DNA of 64,000 nucleotides, taken from positions 3,970,501 to 4,034,500 of the forward strand of contig CM065297.1 of the NCBI GenBank assembly GCA_032871835.1, in the 5' to 3' direction. The position numbers and the translations under genes were made by a program. Numbering within the stretch: position 1 is the first letter of the stretch; the number at the start of each line of letters is the position of its first letter. Positions 1-11,785 of the stretch are shown in pieces. The stretch is from Dipteronia dyeriana (lineage: Eukaryota; Streptophyta; Magnoliopsida; Sapindales; Sapindaceae). The notes under the pieces are model-generated. The model was not told where the DNA came from and made no database searches. It was given only the letters and a program-made list of their open reading frames with translations.

Positions 1-768
1 ATTATGTTCCATTGATTTCATCTCTTATTTCATGGCATTAATCCATTTAGAAGAATCAGTACTTTGTGTTTTTGGTTTGTTTTCCTTTAATAAAATCCAC
101 ACACACTCCGAGATCAGTAAAATCTAGATTTTCAATAATTCTATCTTTTACTAACCTCTGAATTCTTTCTTTGGAGATATGCCTCAAACGTTTATGCCAC
201 AAGATGGAGGACATTTCAGTCATTAGACTACGTTTAGTTCCAACTTTAGGATGCAAAATCATCAAAGTTTCAACAAAGTGGTTATTAAGTTTCAACTTAT
301 ACAAGCTATCACATAATGTTCCAGAACCAACAATGGATAAATTTTAAATAAACTAAAACATCTATTTCCAATTGAAAATGTTTATCCATCAACATCAAGT
401 CTGCTTAATGAAATAAGATTTCTAGAAACAGATGGTACATATAAAGTAGGAAATAAGTCTAAAAGAAAACCACTATCTAAGACAAGTCTGAAGGTTCCAA
501 TAGCTTTAATAGGAACCTTGGCCCGATTCCCCATCATAATGTATTGTTCATTTGGGAGTATGGTTCGGGTTGTAAGGAATCCTTGCATTGTATTAGAAAC
601 ATGGACAGTAGCACCGGAGTCAATCCACCAAGTATTAGAAGGAACTTCAGTAAGATTTGATTCGAAAATTACATAAATATTTATACCTTTCTTTTCAAAC
701 CATTCCTTTCGTTTATAACAATCTTTCTTAAAATGTACTTCCATTTTACAAAAATGACAGTAGCCCAA
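1..768 (-). pseudogene. Copia gag-protease-pre-integrase remnant (copy 1)
   Basis: Broken polyprotein. 382-768 reads from a CCHC zinc knuckle (C-X2-C-X4-H-X4-C, residues about 4-17) into a retropepsin active site (WWIDSGATVHVSN). 56-304 is the GAG pre-integrase domain (LWHKRLRHIS). At about position 55 the reading jumps directly to the start of the reverse transcriptase (SSKWINAM), in a different frame. The whole integrase catalytic core is therefore missing. Stops and frameshifts make it non-functional. The protease end differs from the two other copies by one substitution (VPSVSRNL against VPFVSRNL). Confidence 0.85.
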
Positions 769-1439
769 AATAAACTTTATGTATAATTATAAAAATAATC
801 ATTCAACGACATATATATCAATAATAGGGCTCTCGTTTAATATACATTTATATATGTTCGTCATAATTATTAATAGTGTCCAAATTAATCATGTCTTGAT
901 TCATTAAACATTAAACAATAAATTAAGTTGCCAAAACATCGAATTTATATGAAAAAAAAAACATAAATATAAGTAACATGCTTTTTCATTAATAAAACTG
1001 CAAACTTTAAATAACATAACATATATCTAATAAAAACAGCATTAAGAACTTAAATGTTAACATTATGAATATCAAATTACTAACTGTATACTTTAATATC
1101 CGTATTTTTTACTAATATCTGTATATTTTAATTACAGTAAAAACAATCAATGTCAAATTGTTAATTACATATTTTAATACGGATATGGATTAATACAGTA
1201 AACAAAACAATTTATTATTTTATTTTATGTTTACTTGATACCAAATAGATAATAATGAAAATAATAGGTGATTCAATCCTAAGCTCCGATCCCACATATA
1301 AGCAATTATACATCTTAAAGTAAATACATGTAAACTATTATATATCTTTACTTGATATTAAATGAAAGATCTAGAATCACATATTATTTCACGTATAAAA
1401 TAATCACGTTAATTTTTGAAGATAATAACTTACTCTCTC

Positions 1440-3110
1440 TCTTCTTATTTTGTGTGTGGATAAAATTGGATTGACCTAGCGGGAAAAAACATTATAAGCG
1501 ATCATATATTGAAAAACCCTTAGGCAGTATCTATCCATAATATAAAAAGAATGAAATGAAAAGTAACAAAAACCAGAAAAACATAAAAACCAAAGGAAAC
1601 AATCCTAACAAAAACATTGGCACGCATGCCATAAAAATAGAAACAAAAACAAAAACAGAAAACATCAAGAAAAACGAAAAGACTCCCGACCCATGCAATC
1701 ATTGTCAACCAATAAAGAGTAGAAAGATGGGTTGTTTGCCCACCACGAATCGATCTCTAACCTCTAAGCATGCTTAGAAAGAGCGGTTGCTACCTGATTC
1801 CCTTCCCTAAAAATATGAGAAACCTTAAACTCCATTTTTGATATCTGATAGATACAGTGCTGTCAAACCTGCCGAATCCGCCAAGGAACCTACTCAGAGT
1901 GAGAGAAGAGCAGTTGAACCACATAAGAAAAATCACTCTCAAGCCAGATCCGATGCCACCTATTCTGCCAAGCAAAATTAATGGTCATCTAAAATGCAAG
2001 AAGTTCTGCCTCAAATACAAACACATGATCAAGAGCAACAACAAAACAACCCTTTACAAAAGCTCTACAATTACGGAAAACACCCCCACAACCCCTAACC
2101 CCTGGAGAACTCAAGGCGGCACCATCGGTATTAATTTTGGTCCAACCAGAAACCAGAGGCGACTAAATCACACTCTGATAACAGGGGCCCTAGTCGGACG
2201 ACTACAAAGATCAAACCAATGAAGAATCATAAGATCATCTACAAAATTACGCATACACCCAATCTCTAATCGATTAGCGTCAGACATCGCACGCCAAACT
2301 AAAGACAAAGCAGATATGCAATCCATAGTCTTACTCTAAAAAATCCACTGGTTACGGATAAGTCACACACTCCAAACCACGACATGAATAATTGTCTTTC
2401 ATAAAACACGCACATGATCGCTAAACAAAACAGACATAGACTGAGAGAAGAACGAACTCCACGTATCAGTAGAAATACGCCATTGAAAAGCTGAGAAAAC
2501 TGCCTCCCAAAAAGCAGCCGTTATGGGGCACCGAATGAAAAGATGACCAGACGACTCACTGCTAACCCCACAAACACTGCACCGGGAAGCTAAGTGAAAC
2601 TCAGCCCTACACAAGTGATCCTCTGTGGGAAGCCGATTCAACAAAAGACGACATGTCAAAACTGATTGGGAGGGAGGGATAAAAAGACACCAAATATCAC
2701 TCCACCAAGGTACTTACGAAGAATCGCGAATCATATGGGAATAAGCCGACTTGCAAGAAACTTGCTCATCCTGAGAATGAGCCCACAACAAATAACCTGT
2801 AACTGGAGATATAGCAATCCTATCGATCCGAGAACAGAGATCTGGAAAACGAACTCTAAAACTATCGTCAAGAACCTACTTACCCTCATAAATAAAATCA
2901 GAAACCCTTGCCTTGAGAAGAGTAGTCAAGTAATCAAGAAATCCCAGAAGCTCAAGAATGGGAACCCCTAACCAATTATCGCGTCAAAAATCTCACTGGG
3001 AATTCTCACCAATGAACCAAATGCCCTCTTTGAGATAGGAAAGAAAGAGAAATCAAGCAACTTTAGGAACAATCGGAGTAAATGAATAGCGATCATTTAA
3101 ATATTGCTCA
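1440..3110 (-). pseudogene. LINE (L1-type) reverse transcriptase / RNase H tail, copy 1
   Basis: Minus-strand 3' part of a plant non-LTR retrotransposon with many stops. In its reading direction: C-terminal RT segment (3110-2670), zinc-binding RVT domain at 2659-2399 (CRLLLNRLPTEDHL, then a C-X2-C pair and an HLFIRCP block), an RNase H-like domain at about 2180-1760 (NTDGAA start and HIFREGNQVATALSKHA end), then a T-rich 3' UTR down to about 1440. It sits inside the Copia 5' LTR. The same fragment is in the left arm (23291-24605, plus strand) and at 35405-37085. Confidence 0.8.
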
Positions 3111-3129
3111 TTCACCATATATACCAAAA

Positions 3130-3610
3130 CCATACTCTTATACTCGGTCTATTAATAATATATAATATATATAATATATTAATAATATATAGTATATAAA
3201 ATATTATAATAAATATAACAATATATAATATATATAATATATATTATTAATATATAATGCATAATATATATTATTAATATATAATGCATAATATATATTA
3301 TTAATATATCATATATAATTATAGGTATAATATTATAATTGATATATCATATATATCATATATAATTATATGTATAATATTATAATTGATAGTATTATAT
3401 ATTAATAATATATTATATATTATAATATATAATATATTAATTATAATATAAAAAACATTATAATATATATAATAATAACAATATTATTATTATACATATA
3501 TATTTATATAAATACGTATCATATATAATAATTATATATATTGATATTAAATATTATATATATGGATATAGTATAATAGCATATTATATATATAGTAATG
3601 ACATACTATA
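3130..3610. repeat. TA-rich low-complexity tract
   Basis: About 480 bp of almost pure A/T with recurring TATAATATAT, ATTATTAATATAT and ATATATCAT motifs. No gene. It directly abuts the pararetrovirus-like RT fragment on its other side. It is duplicated at 37096-37576. Confidence 0.9.
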
Positions 3611-3611
3611 T

Positions 3612-3925
3612 GCATTCTAAGGAAATCTATCTCTGAATGACCTACCATACTCTTTTTTTCAGAAAGCATAATATCATACTGATCAACCAAACCATGAAAT
3701 TGTTGGAGGAGGTTATTGTGAGAGTTTATATATAAAGAAAACAGTAGGATGTCATCAATATAGAGTAAGGCTGAGTGGAGGGTAGGATGGGAAATTCTAG
3801 TGATAGCTTTCTGGAATAACGACGGAGCTGTTTTGAGACCAAATGGTAAAACTGTCCATTGATATTGAACATTAGGAATGTAAAATGCAGTTTTGTATCT
3901 TTCCTCGGGATGAATACCTATTCGC
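3612..3925 (-). pseudogene. Endogenous pararetrovirus (Caulimoviridae-like) RT fragment, copy 1
   Basis: The minus strand holds a short open stretch of reverse transcriptase with the fingers/palm block (LPFGLKTAPSLFQ) and the catalytic box YIDDILLFS. The style of the box, and the TA-rich tracts on both sides, fit an integrated plant pararetrovirus better than a Ty3/gypsy element, though a gypsy origin is not excluded. Only about 100 codons survive and no coat, movement or protease region was seen nearby. It is a dead fossil fragment. An almost identical copy lies at 37578-37892. Confidence 0.65.
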
Positions 3926-3934
3926 CAATTGTGA

Positions 3935-4230
3935 ATTACACATATTATATATTATTAGATTATTTTATATTATTATATACAATATATATTATGTATATAA
4001 TAATTCTAATATTATATAAATACATATATATATATACATAATATAATAGGGATATTATGGTCATTTGAACATCTTGTCTTGTCTTGTCTTGTCTCATTCA
4101 TATCAAACGCATAACAGTGCAGTTAACAGTTCTATCACGGACCTTCCAAACACAATATAGAGCAACATGTCCTGTTATGTCCCGTCCCGTTCTATTCAGC
4201 CTTGTTCTGCCCCATCTCCATGTCAAACGC
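3935..4230. repeat. TA-rich tract and CTTGT pentamer array
   Basis: Second TA-rich tract (3945-4055) closing the pararetrovirus fragment, followed by a short CTTGT tandem array at about 4074-4094. After that come about 130 bp with two CAAACGCAT boxes (4104, 4225) that look like a degraded non-autonomous transposon end. No coding potential. Confidence 0.6.
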
Positions 4231-4480
4231 ATCCTAAACTTTTATATATTATTTCATATGTCAATTATTTAAAGGTCAGAGAGAGGACGGGTGTTCTCAC
4301 ATTTAGTTTAACGCAAGTATTAATTCCTATAAAATTAATGTTACGGTGAGAAACAGTTTCTCAAACCAATATGCAATTTGAATAATCAATCCTTCGTTAA
4401 TTCAAGACTTATTTGATAACTTGCTTATCCACATTAACTTAACATTAAAACCGTTAGTCATTGGGACCATAAATTCTACA
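4230..4480 (-). mobile_element. Copia 5' LTR, outer part (copy 1)
   Basis: Aligns by eye with the intact 495-bp LTR at 31320-31814 from its TATA-side sequence (TTATTTCATATGTCA) to its terminal TACA. It is clearly more diverged from that LTR than the segmental copies are from each other, so the retrotransposon is much older than the duplications. Confidence 0.75.
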
Positions 4481-5114
4481 TATACACACTGTACGTCACA
4501 GAACCGGTCTGTTATTATTGCACTTTACCTTTTTTTTTATCCCTTACGTCGTATAGTAGAGGTTTAACATCAATGTTTATAGTACTCGGATCAAATTGCT
4601 GTCCCTGTATGATTTTTGCAAAACAGTCACATAATTTAATTAATTGTTGATTGAAAAGCTGTTATTCAATTATTTGACACATTATTTAGTAGTGCTAAAA
4701 GTACTTTGAAGTCTTGGACATTGGTGGTAGATTATTTTTTAGGAAATGAACTCCATTTGCTCTGTTTTTTTGGAAAAAAACTCAACCTTATTCTCTAACA
4801 CGATCCCTCAAAAAAATATCGTTCATGCAGTTCAAGTGGGTTATCACATTTATTAGATCGAGTCCGTGTTGATTCCAATTGCTGTAGCTAAATAGTTTTG
4901 TTAAATTTTTAGGATACTTAGCTACATTGTTAAGGCTTAGAGATGTAGCACTCTATTGTACATTAGTTCTTTCTTTTCCTTTCAAACTACTTTACACTCA
5001 CTTCCACCGACTTTAAAAATCAACAAATGAATAAAGGTAACAGCTAAAAATAAATAACATATGTGTATAGTTATCTGCTAAAATTCAATCTTCCATCATC
5101 TCTCCTCTCCATGT
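4481..5114. other. PHO1-a 3' flank
   Basis: Unique-looking A/T-rich DNA shared with the 3' flanks of PHO1-b (38449-39082) and PHO1-c (about 51020-51662). It contains the sequence ACCGGTCTGTTAT next to the Copia insertion point. No ORF of note; it should include the PHO1-a 3' UTR and poly(A) signals. Confidence 0.6.
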
Positions 5115-8100
5115 TTATACACTCTTGTCCTCATCATCTTCATAGTTAAAAGGTAACGGTACCGATTTGAATGCCCGATACTTGCCCACGTTGTTTAAGT
5201 GTTCATTCTCCAACCTGATCAATCAAAAATCCTTTGTCAGTACACAATTCAGCATTGCAGGTGAATTCTTTTCATGTTATTTCTTGCTTTTACATGTTAA
5301 CGTTTTCTTCTGCTACAAATAAGTAGTGCTGGAGCATACCTGAAGAAATTCCATATTCCTCTACGGATGATCTCCAAGCAGGCAAATACTGCAATCAATG
5401 CTGTTCTATGCAGGAATGGTGCTTCTCTGAAGCCTAACACTGTTTGCATCCAAGCAAGTCTCAGTATAATGTTCAACACCTGCATGTCACCCAACAAAGT
5501 CATGGTTGTATCAATTTCAAATCCTTAGGACCTGACAAAAACATTCAGGTTAGACCTGACTAGAGAATTAATCTTTTTATATATATAATCTCAAATTTTC
5601 AAGGCAATATAAATGGTAGAAGGAAGGATATCATATATTCTGTTACCATGGCTATGAAGTAAACACTTTTGTTTGGTATAATCAGTTTGTCTCTCAACCA
5701 ATGGTTTCTTGAGCTTCGCCGCAGAAGACCCCAATCGATGACAATATCCCAATACGTATTAGCAATTGTTGCGACAACTGAACTGGCTATGGCCACGATC
5801 AGCCAAGTTTGCCCTGTCCTGAGCTCATAGATGGTCCTTGTCGAAACAGCAACAATGGTTGAGAAGTATTTCAGTCCATTCAGGAAATGCATTCCATTTT
5901 TCTCTTCAAACAAGCGTCTAACACACTATAATAACAAATCGGAATGTTAGTTGTTAAAATCCATCGAATGGCTGATAGTTGAGAGAACGTAAATAACCTG
6001 CAGGAAGCGGAACCAATATGGTACGATTGCAACAACCAAGTAAAAAATATCAAAAAGATCACTTCCTCTGCACCTGTTTGATCTCCTTTTGAAGTCTCCC
6101 CAACCATAATAGCAAACATAGAATTCCAAACTTCTCAAAGCTTGCACCTGAAATGAACTTCGGATTAGTAAATCAATTTACAATTACAAGTGCCAATATG
6201 ATGATGCCATTACTAGTATCATGTCTAAATAATTCTCTAGTCAAGTCTAGTCAAGTCTAATCAAGTTTGTCACCAAGACCAAAAATTATCACATGTGATA
6301 ATTGATTAATTTGATGTTAAAGGATTATCATCACAAGTGATAATCCTCAGGTTCTGACGAAAAACTTCAAGACCAGACCTGACTAGAGAGAGCCATAATA
6401 TCTAACCTGACTAGTGAGTTGATCTGCCAAGAAGAAATCTGGAAGAGTAACCTACACACACCCAAATGAATAAACAAATAAAGACGAAATTTTACGGTCT
6501 CAATATGAAATTCACTCATATCTTTCTATGTAAAAGTTTGTAGTCTTGGTACCTTATAAAGAGGTGCAAAAATACAGTGAATTACACATCGGATAAGGAA
6601 GAATCGACTTGAACGATATATGATATTGAATGGACAAAATATTACGAGAATCACAACCTGCAATAGACATCACCGGTTTAAAAAGTCGAACGATACATTG
6701 TGAGTTTGTAGAGTTGAAACCGATAAATTATCAAACTTACAACTAGTAGAGCCAGAGGGACTATTTCAGTTATGGCTTCAAAGTTTCTGGTTCTTGGATC
6801 CATCTCCATATCCAAATTCGAAAGGATACCACCAAATGTAAGTACAGCAAGCGCTGAACAAACAAGGAGGACTTCTCTATAACCCAACTCAGTTCCTTGC
6901 TTGAAGCCAAAGATGAATGAATAGTTTATGCGATAACGCTTCCAAAAGTATATGTTTCCAGCATACATGAGCAAATGAAGGAAAATATATCCGAAAAAAC
7001 TGTATAGTGGGAATATATTTTCCATGTACTGATGACGCCCAGGACTATTTAGAACATCTCTTGCATGGATACTCACAATAACAGCAACTAGAAGCGCTAT
7101 TGAACAGCCAAAGAAGGTACCTGCACATGTAACAACGTCAATTTTTTTAGTTTCGTCACATCAAATTACAACATGTACACTTTATGACGAGGAGAAATTC
7201 TTACCTAAGAAAAATGTAATTGTATGTCTTTCCCTCTTAGCTTTTGGTCTCAATGTGTTCATTCCTTTTCTATGATTTCCATTTGCAAAGTGTTTAACAA
7301 ATGTAGCCTCCACTCTTTCCATGAGCTTATTGACCTGCAAAGATGGAGAGTTAAATTTGGCAGCAAAAGGACACACACACTGTAACACTCCACTGTACTG
7401 ATCGAAAAGGACTCTCATCGATCTACAACTGACCTCATCGGAACTTCCAAGATAAGAATTATCCACCATCTTTAAGTAAGCTTTTGATGCATTCCGCGAA
7501 GTGATCTGCATATTTTGTGTAAATTAGTCCAACTGAAGCCATATTAAATTTTGGAGAATCAAAAAACGCACCTTGTCGTACTTCTTCAAGATCTTGGAGA
7601 CTGCCAATTGATTCAAAAAGCTGATATATACATCAAATTAAACCAGAAAAACACTTAAAATTGTGTTGTGAGTAGTACAATTGAACAACAACAACAACAA
7701 AAAATCAATCATGTAATTACCAGTAGCTTTTCAGAAGCCGAAGCTTCTGATAGAACACTACAAAAGCCTGTGTCATCAGTTCCTCTGCTTTCTTTAGCTT
7801 AGATTTGCTGAATGTTATGTCTGAAATTGAACCCGAGAGAACACCCCTTAATGTCGATACAGGAGTTTCGGGCTCAATTTTGATCTTAACATGATCCAGG
7901 ACATCCAATGAAGCCGGTCTAAAGCTCTTTAATGTTCCATTGCCTCCATTTTCATTGCCTCTTGTGCTCTCCTCCTGCAAGTGTCCTACACTGTTCATCT
8001 CAATTTCTTCAATCGAACCCATCCGCGACTGCCCTTCATGTTACAAACACAACATAAACTCTTGAAAGTTTTTTTTTTTTTTTTTTTTTTAAAAACAACT

Positions 8101-9334
8101 ACTATCGGGACCTGTCGATATTAATTAGACTCTACAAGCCCAGCGATATTAATTAGACTCTACAAGCCCGGTCCTCCGTTATCGGGGAAAGGTTACATAT
8201 GGACTATAACTCTCACAATCGGAGAGACGGCTGCTCCTACAAACCAGGAGAAAACTCCTCACATGTTTGTAAAATGTACATAGTGGAACTCGAACCCCTG
8301 ACCACTAGGTGTGGAAGGGAGCTGCATAACCATCTGTCCATCTCCACTAAGAGGTGATGCGCTGAAAGATTGTTTAATCTAGAGACTTCAACATTAACAT
8401 ACCATATAAAATACCAATTCATTACTAATCATGAAATGATAGAGAATGAAGTTACATAGAAAATAGAATCAAAAAAGGTCCCTAACAATTTGGATCTCTA
8501 CTGATCTGATATTTTTTCTGACATCATCTAATCTAATGACACATAAACATTGTAGTAATGACTGTATGGTTAAGATGTGATTGGTTTTCATAACCACTTT
8601 ACCAACAACCAATCACATGTTTTAAAAAGGTTAGGAAAAATATCAAATCAGTAGATGATCCTCAATCTAAGGAACACTCAAATTAACATCATGAACAATA
8701 AACTTAATGATTGCTCTTTCTCTACGATCTATGAACATGAGTAGATGACAATTTGAAGAAATTGGTTTCCATTACCTGGTTTTCTAGCATTGATGGGATG
8801 AACCGAACTAGAAGAAGAGGAAACATCATTACATGCAAGAGCACCCAAAAGCTCAGGATCCTCAACTTTGATCCTGAGAGCAATCAAAGCATCCATTTGC
8901 TTACTCAATTCATCAGCTTCAGACATCACTTCCTCCACTTTGTTCTTGTAAAAGCTAACAACTTTATTGAACTCATCATCAAGTCTTCTAAAAAACACAA
9001 GCTCATGCTCTCCTCCTTGATCAGAAGACATAAAAAACATAGTCTGACACTGCCCATCTGCTTCCACAGAATCCACCAGAATGGCTTCGTCTTCGTTAGA
9101 CCTCGGAGAGTCTTTATGCCTGCCGCCTCTGCTCGTTAGACCACTAAAAGCTCTATAGAGTGAGACCCTCCTCTTCAAAGCTCCCTTTGTGGTTGCTGCC
9201 AATGGAGATATCGGTGCGTCTTTTTGCTTGGAACGCAAAACATCTCTCAGGATTGTCTTCAAGAAGTTGTAATCCATGTATGCTTCTCTCCATTCTTGCA
9301 CCAACTGTGCTGCAAACTCTTTCCCGAATTTCAT
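5115..9334 (-). CDS. PHO1-like: PHO1-family phosphate exporter (SPX-EXS), copy a
   Basis: Exons (minus strand): 8776-9334, 7721-8033, 7572-7620, 7434-7505, 7205-7334, 6741-7120, 6553-6657, 6407-6451, 5998-6147, 5647-5925, 5340-5479, 5115-5214. All junctions are GT-AG and phases agree, giving 773 residues (about the usual family length). The SPX domain starts at the first Met ([15 protein letters not shown]) and senses inositol (pyro)phosphates in this family. Several membrane helices follow from about residue 375. The EXS domain has [16 protein letters not shown] and [18 protein letters not shown]. Known members export phosphate from cells into the xylem, acting at Golgi/endosomal membranes. 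The exact orthologue is not assigned. Odd points: intron 1 carries a SINE and a MITE absent from the other copies, and the promoter carries a 1.8-kb insertion. Confidence 0.93.
6284..6346. repeat. Two adjacent palindromes in PHO1-a intron 8
   Basis: 6284-6303 is the perfect palindrome AATTATCACATGTGATAATT. 6322-6346 is a second inverted repeat with arms GGATTATCA / TGATAATCC. Both are in PHO1-b as well and absent from PHO1-c, so they arrived as an insertion of roughly 100 bp before the a/b duplication. Confidence 0.8.
8061..8368 (-). mobile_element. tRNA-derived SINE in PHO1-a intron 1
   Basis: On the minus strand the element starts near 8360 with a tRNA-like head whose B box is GGGGTTCGAGTTCC, runs through about 290 bp and ends in a 22-nt A tail (the T run at 8069-8090). 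It is flanked by an imperfect short direct repeat, CTTGAAAG (8061-8068) and GCTGAAAG (8361-8368). PHO1-b and PHO1-c have the empty site (CTTGGAAAG) at this position. The family name is unknown to me. Confidence 0.8.
8477..8676. mobile_element. MITE in PHO1-a intron 1
   Basis: About 200 bp bounded by imperfect terminal inverted repeats of about 40 bp. The most conserved part is CTACTGATCTGATATTTTTT at 8500-8519, mirrored by AAAAATATCAAATCAGTAG near 8655. Outer ends read GGTCCCTAAC and CTAAGGAACA. It is absent from PHO1-b and PHO1-c. No clear target duplication was found, so the superfamily is open. Confidence 0.7.
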
Positions 9335-10017
9335 CTTTTTCTTTCAAATCAAAACAATAACAATTGTCTCTCTAGATGATTATAATGATCAACTCATATA
9401 GACCCACACACCCTTTTAAGAACTTGAAGACTCTTCCTTGTTTTTCTTCATTTTTGACTGAGAAAAAGTCCAGCACACCACTATTGTTCATTTGTTCTTA
9501 TTTGAGAATTGAGAGCCGCAAACAGTGTTGCGTGTTTTTTTTTTTTTATATATATATTAAAACCATCAAATTTTCTCTGCAACAAATCTTTGTGTTATAT
9601 GTCTAGTCACCTAAACAGAGAAATAAAATTATGTGTGTACGGTCTTGAATCTTTTTTAAAAAAAATTATTTGTCAATCAAGTAATAAAATTTTCTGGAAC
9701 TACACTGTCATGAAAGTGAGAATCTTTTTTTTTTTTTTTGGCAATATCATCAAATGAAGGAAAGAAGTAAATAAATATCTATATTCCATTAAAATATAAA
9801 AAAAATAATATCCAGATATTTTCATCGAAATTAAAGTTCGGAGTTGGAATTGAGGAGGCAAACATATAACTTTGAAGATTGTGCTCAATATGTGTTTTAA
9901 CATAGAATTTTGAGAAGACAAATAAGAGATTAGACACGTGGATCAAAATAAATAAAAAGGCTTGATAATAAATTAATTAGAAAGAAAAAATACGACTAAA
10001 AATTGACGATAGGATAG
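9335..10017. promoter_or_regulatory. PHO1-a 5' flank / proximal promoter
   Basis: Sequence upstream of the PHO1-a start codon, alignable with 42853-43510 (PHO1-b) and with 55330-55848 plus 56980-57120 (PHO1-c). T-rich and A-rich runs, no ORF. I looked for the phosphate-starvation P1BS element (GNATATNC) and did not see a convincing copy. Confidence 0.5.
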
Positions 10018-11422
10018 ACAGTGGCAGCTCTGGGTGGGTCAAGTATAGGTATCCGTTTTGGACCTATCATATCGAAGGGTTCTAAATATACGACGTGAAC
10101 TATTATTATGGATTAAGTTATAAAAAAGATGATGATATTTATACTGTTTAAAAACTATATTAATATATTTTAAATTAATATCTTTTTAAAAATTCAATAA
10201 TATCTTTAAATAAAATTATTAAAATGAATAAATAGTTATTAAGTATATTCATTAATAGTTATTAATCAATATATCATTTAGCTATTTTTAAATAATAGTA
10301 ATAATAAAAAGTGAATCAAAATCATACATCCACAGTAGTTGTATATTCTTAAGCAGTTAAATATGGTTTTTTTAAAGAACCCACTACTTGAAAGTTGGAA
10401 TCCTACTCACTTTTGATAATAAGATTTTCTCAATCACATATAAATATTTGTGATTTAGAATGGTTGTTTCATGTTTGATATATTTTCTCAGTTGTGAAAT
10501 TCACTCGATCTTTTTTTTTTAATATATAATCTATTCAATCTTTTTGTTCTAATTATTTAGTTTATGCTAGGTGGCCCTGGGGTGGGTCAAGGGTGGGCAT
10601 CCGTCCCGGATCCATCATGTCTAGTAGGGGCTATAAATATAAGATGTGAGTTTTTATCATGGATTAAGTTGTAAAAAAAAATCAAAAAGTTCAAATAATA
10701 AAAAAAATTAGAACTGGTCCAATTCGTCCTATTTTAGTACAAAACCCAATTTTTTAAAGTTTCATACTTTCCGATCACATATTACGTATATATTATTCAT
10801 TTCTTCTCCATCCACCAAAGGTAAAACGATAACCGGAGATATAAAGTCGTGAAATTTTTAATTTTATTTTAAGATGAAGTGGAGATGAATTTATTAGAAT
10901 GGAGCCCATTTTTAAGATTTCGTTCAGGGACCTCAGAATAGTCAGGACCAACACTGGTTTCTACTTCTTCTTTTTTTTTTTTTGTTAATTACCGGCAATC
11001 AGCTGTCTCTTTATTTTAATTTACTTTTATTTACTTCCCAATTAAAAGCACTCCATTTATCTTCTTCTTCTCTTAATTTTCAACACCCTTAGTAAAAATG
11101 ACTTTTCCTGTAAAGAGAAGAAAATGGTTCTTCTAAATATATATATTTTTTTTGGGGTGGTTATTTTTGTTTCTGGGTTCAAGAAACCGCCATGGCAATT
11201 CTTTGAATATTTGGAACATGTTGATTCTTTTGTTTATAATTTTAGTTTCATTCTTTTTCTTTTTTAGGGTAATTAACCAATCTCACAAAGACAAAAATAA
11301 CAAAGTACATGCACCCGTTATTTTTGGTATTAATTAAGGAAAGGGTAGTTTTAATATTAAATAGGATTTATATACAAAATAAAGATTTTTTAATTTTTTT
11401 GATGGATATATATATAAGAAAA

Positions 11423-11458
<36 letters not shown>

Positions 11459-11785
11459 TTTATAAGGGGTGTTAATATCTTTATTCTATAAAAAAAAACT
11501 TTAAAAAAGTTTAAATAATACCTTAAAAAAACATAACAAAATTCATTAGATTATAGTACAAAACCCATTTTTAAAAAGTTTTATATCTTCCTTATCTACT
11601 AGTATATATATATATATATATATATATACGTCCTTTTTTCTCCGTCGATTAAAAAAAACAGAACAACAAAAGAAATAAAAATCATGAATCTTTTTATTTC
11701 GATTTTATTTGAGTACAATAGAAGCGGAGATGATTTTATTTATATGAGATCCGTTTTTTAATTTATACCAAGACTTTAAAATAGT
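10018..11785. mobile_element. Composite insertion in the PHO1-a promoter region
   Basis: Absent from the PHO1-b and PHO1-c upstream regions, which join directly across it. It contains related blocks: a head block at 10018-10135 and 10565-10675 (GGGTGGGTCAAG...GGATTAAGTT), and a body block at 10680-10958 and 11490-11785 (TAGTACAAAACCCA...TAGTCAG). The stretch 10018-10958 begins CAGTG and ends CACTG, as hAT elements do. No transposase ORF. Also holds a (TA)n run at 11427-11455 and another at about 11602-11628. Confidence 0.55.

Larger units (their letters stand above)
1..4480 (-). mobile_element. Ty1/Copia relic, copy 1 (3' part off-window)
   Basis: Minus-strand Copia element entering the window inside its reverse transcriptase and ending at its 5' LTR outer end (TGTA...TACA style end at 4480). 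The 5' LTR is split: the inner part lies at about 1297-1440 and the outer part at about 4230-4480. Between them sit a LINE fragment, TA-rich DNA and a pararetrovirus fragment, so these are nested in, or replaced the middle of, the LTR. A degenerate initiator-Met primer binding site reads on the minus strand at about 1280-1296 (GGGATCGGAGC). The same element, with the same internal deletion, recurs in both palindrome arms (28677 back to 23291, and 31320-38448). Confidence 0.8.

Noticed and set aside
1556..1777. Lysine/asparagine-rich open frame, present at three sites
   Set aside because: Antisense of the T-rich LINE 3' UTR; duplicated with it.
8753..9139. Plus-strand open frame opposite PHO1-a exon 1 (also opposite copies b and c)
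   Set aside because: Antisense shadow of the SPX exon; conserved only because the exon is conserved.
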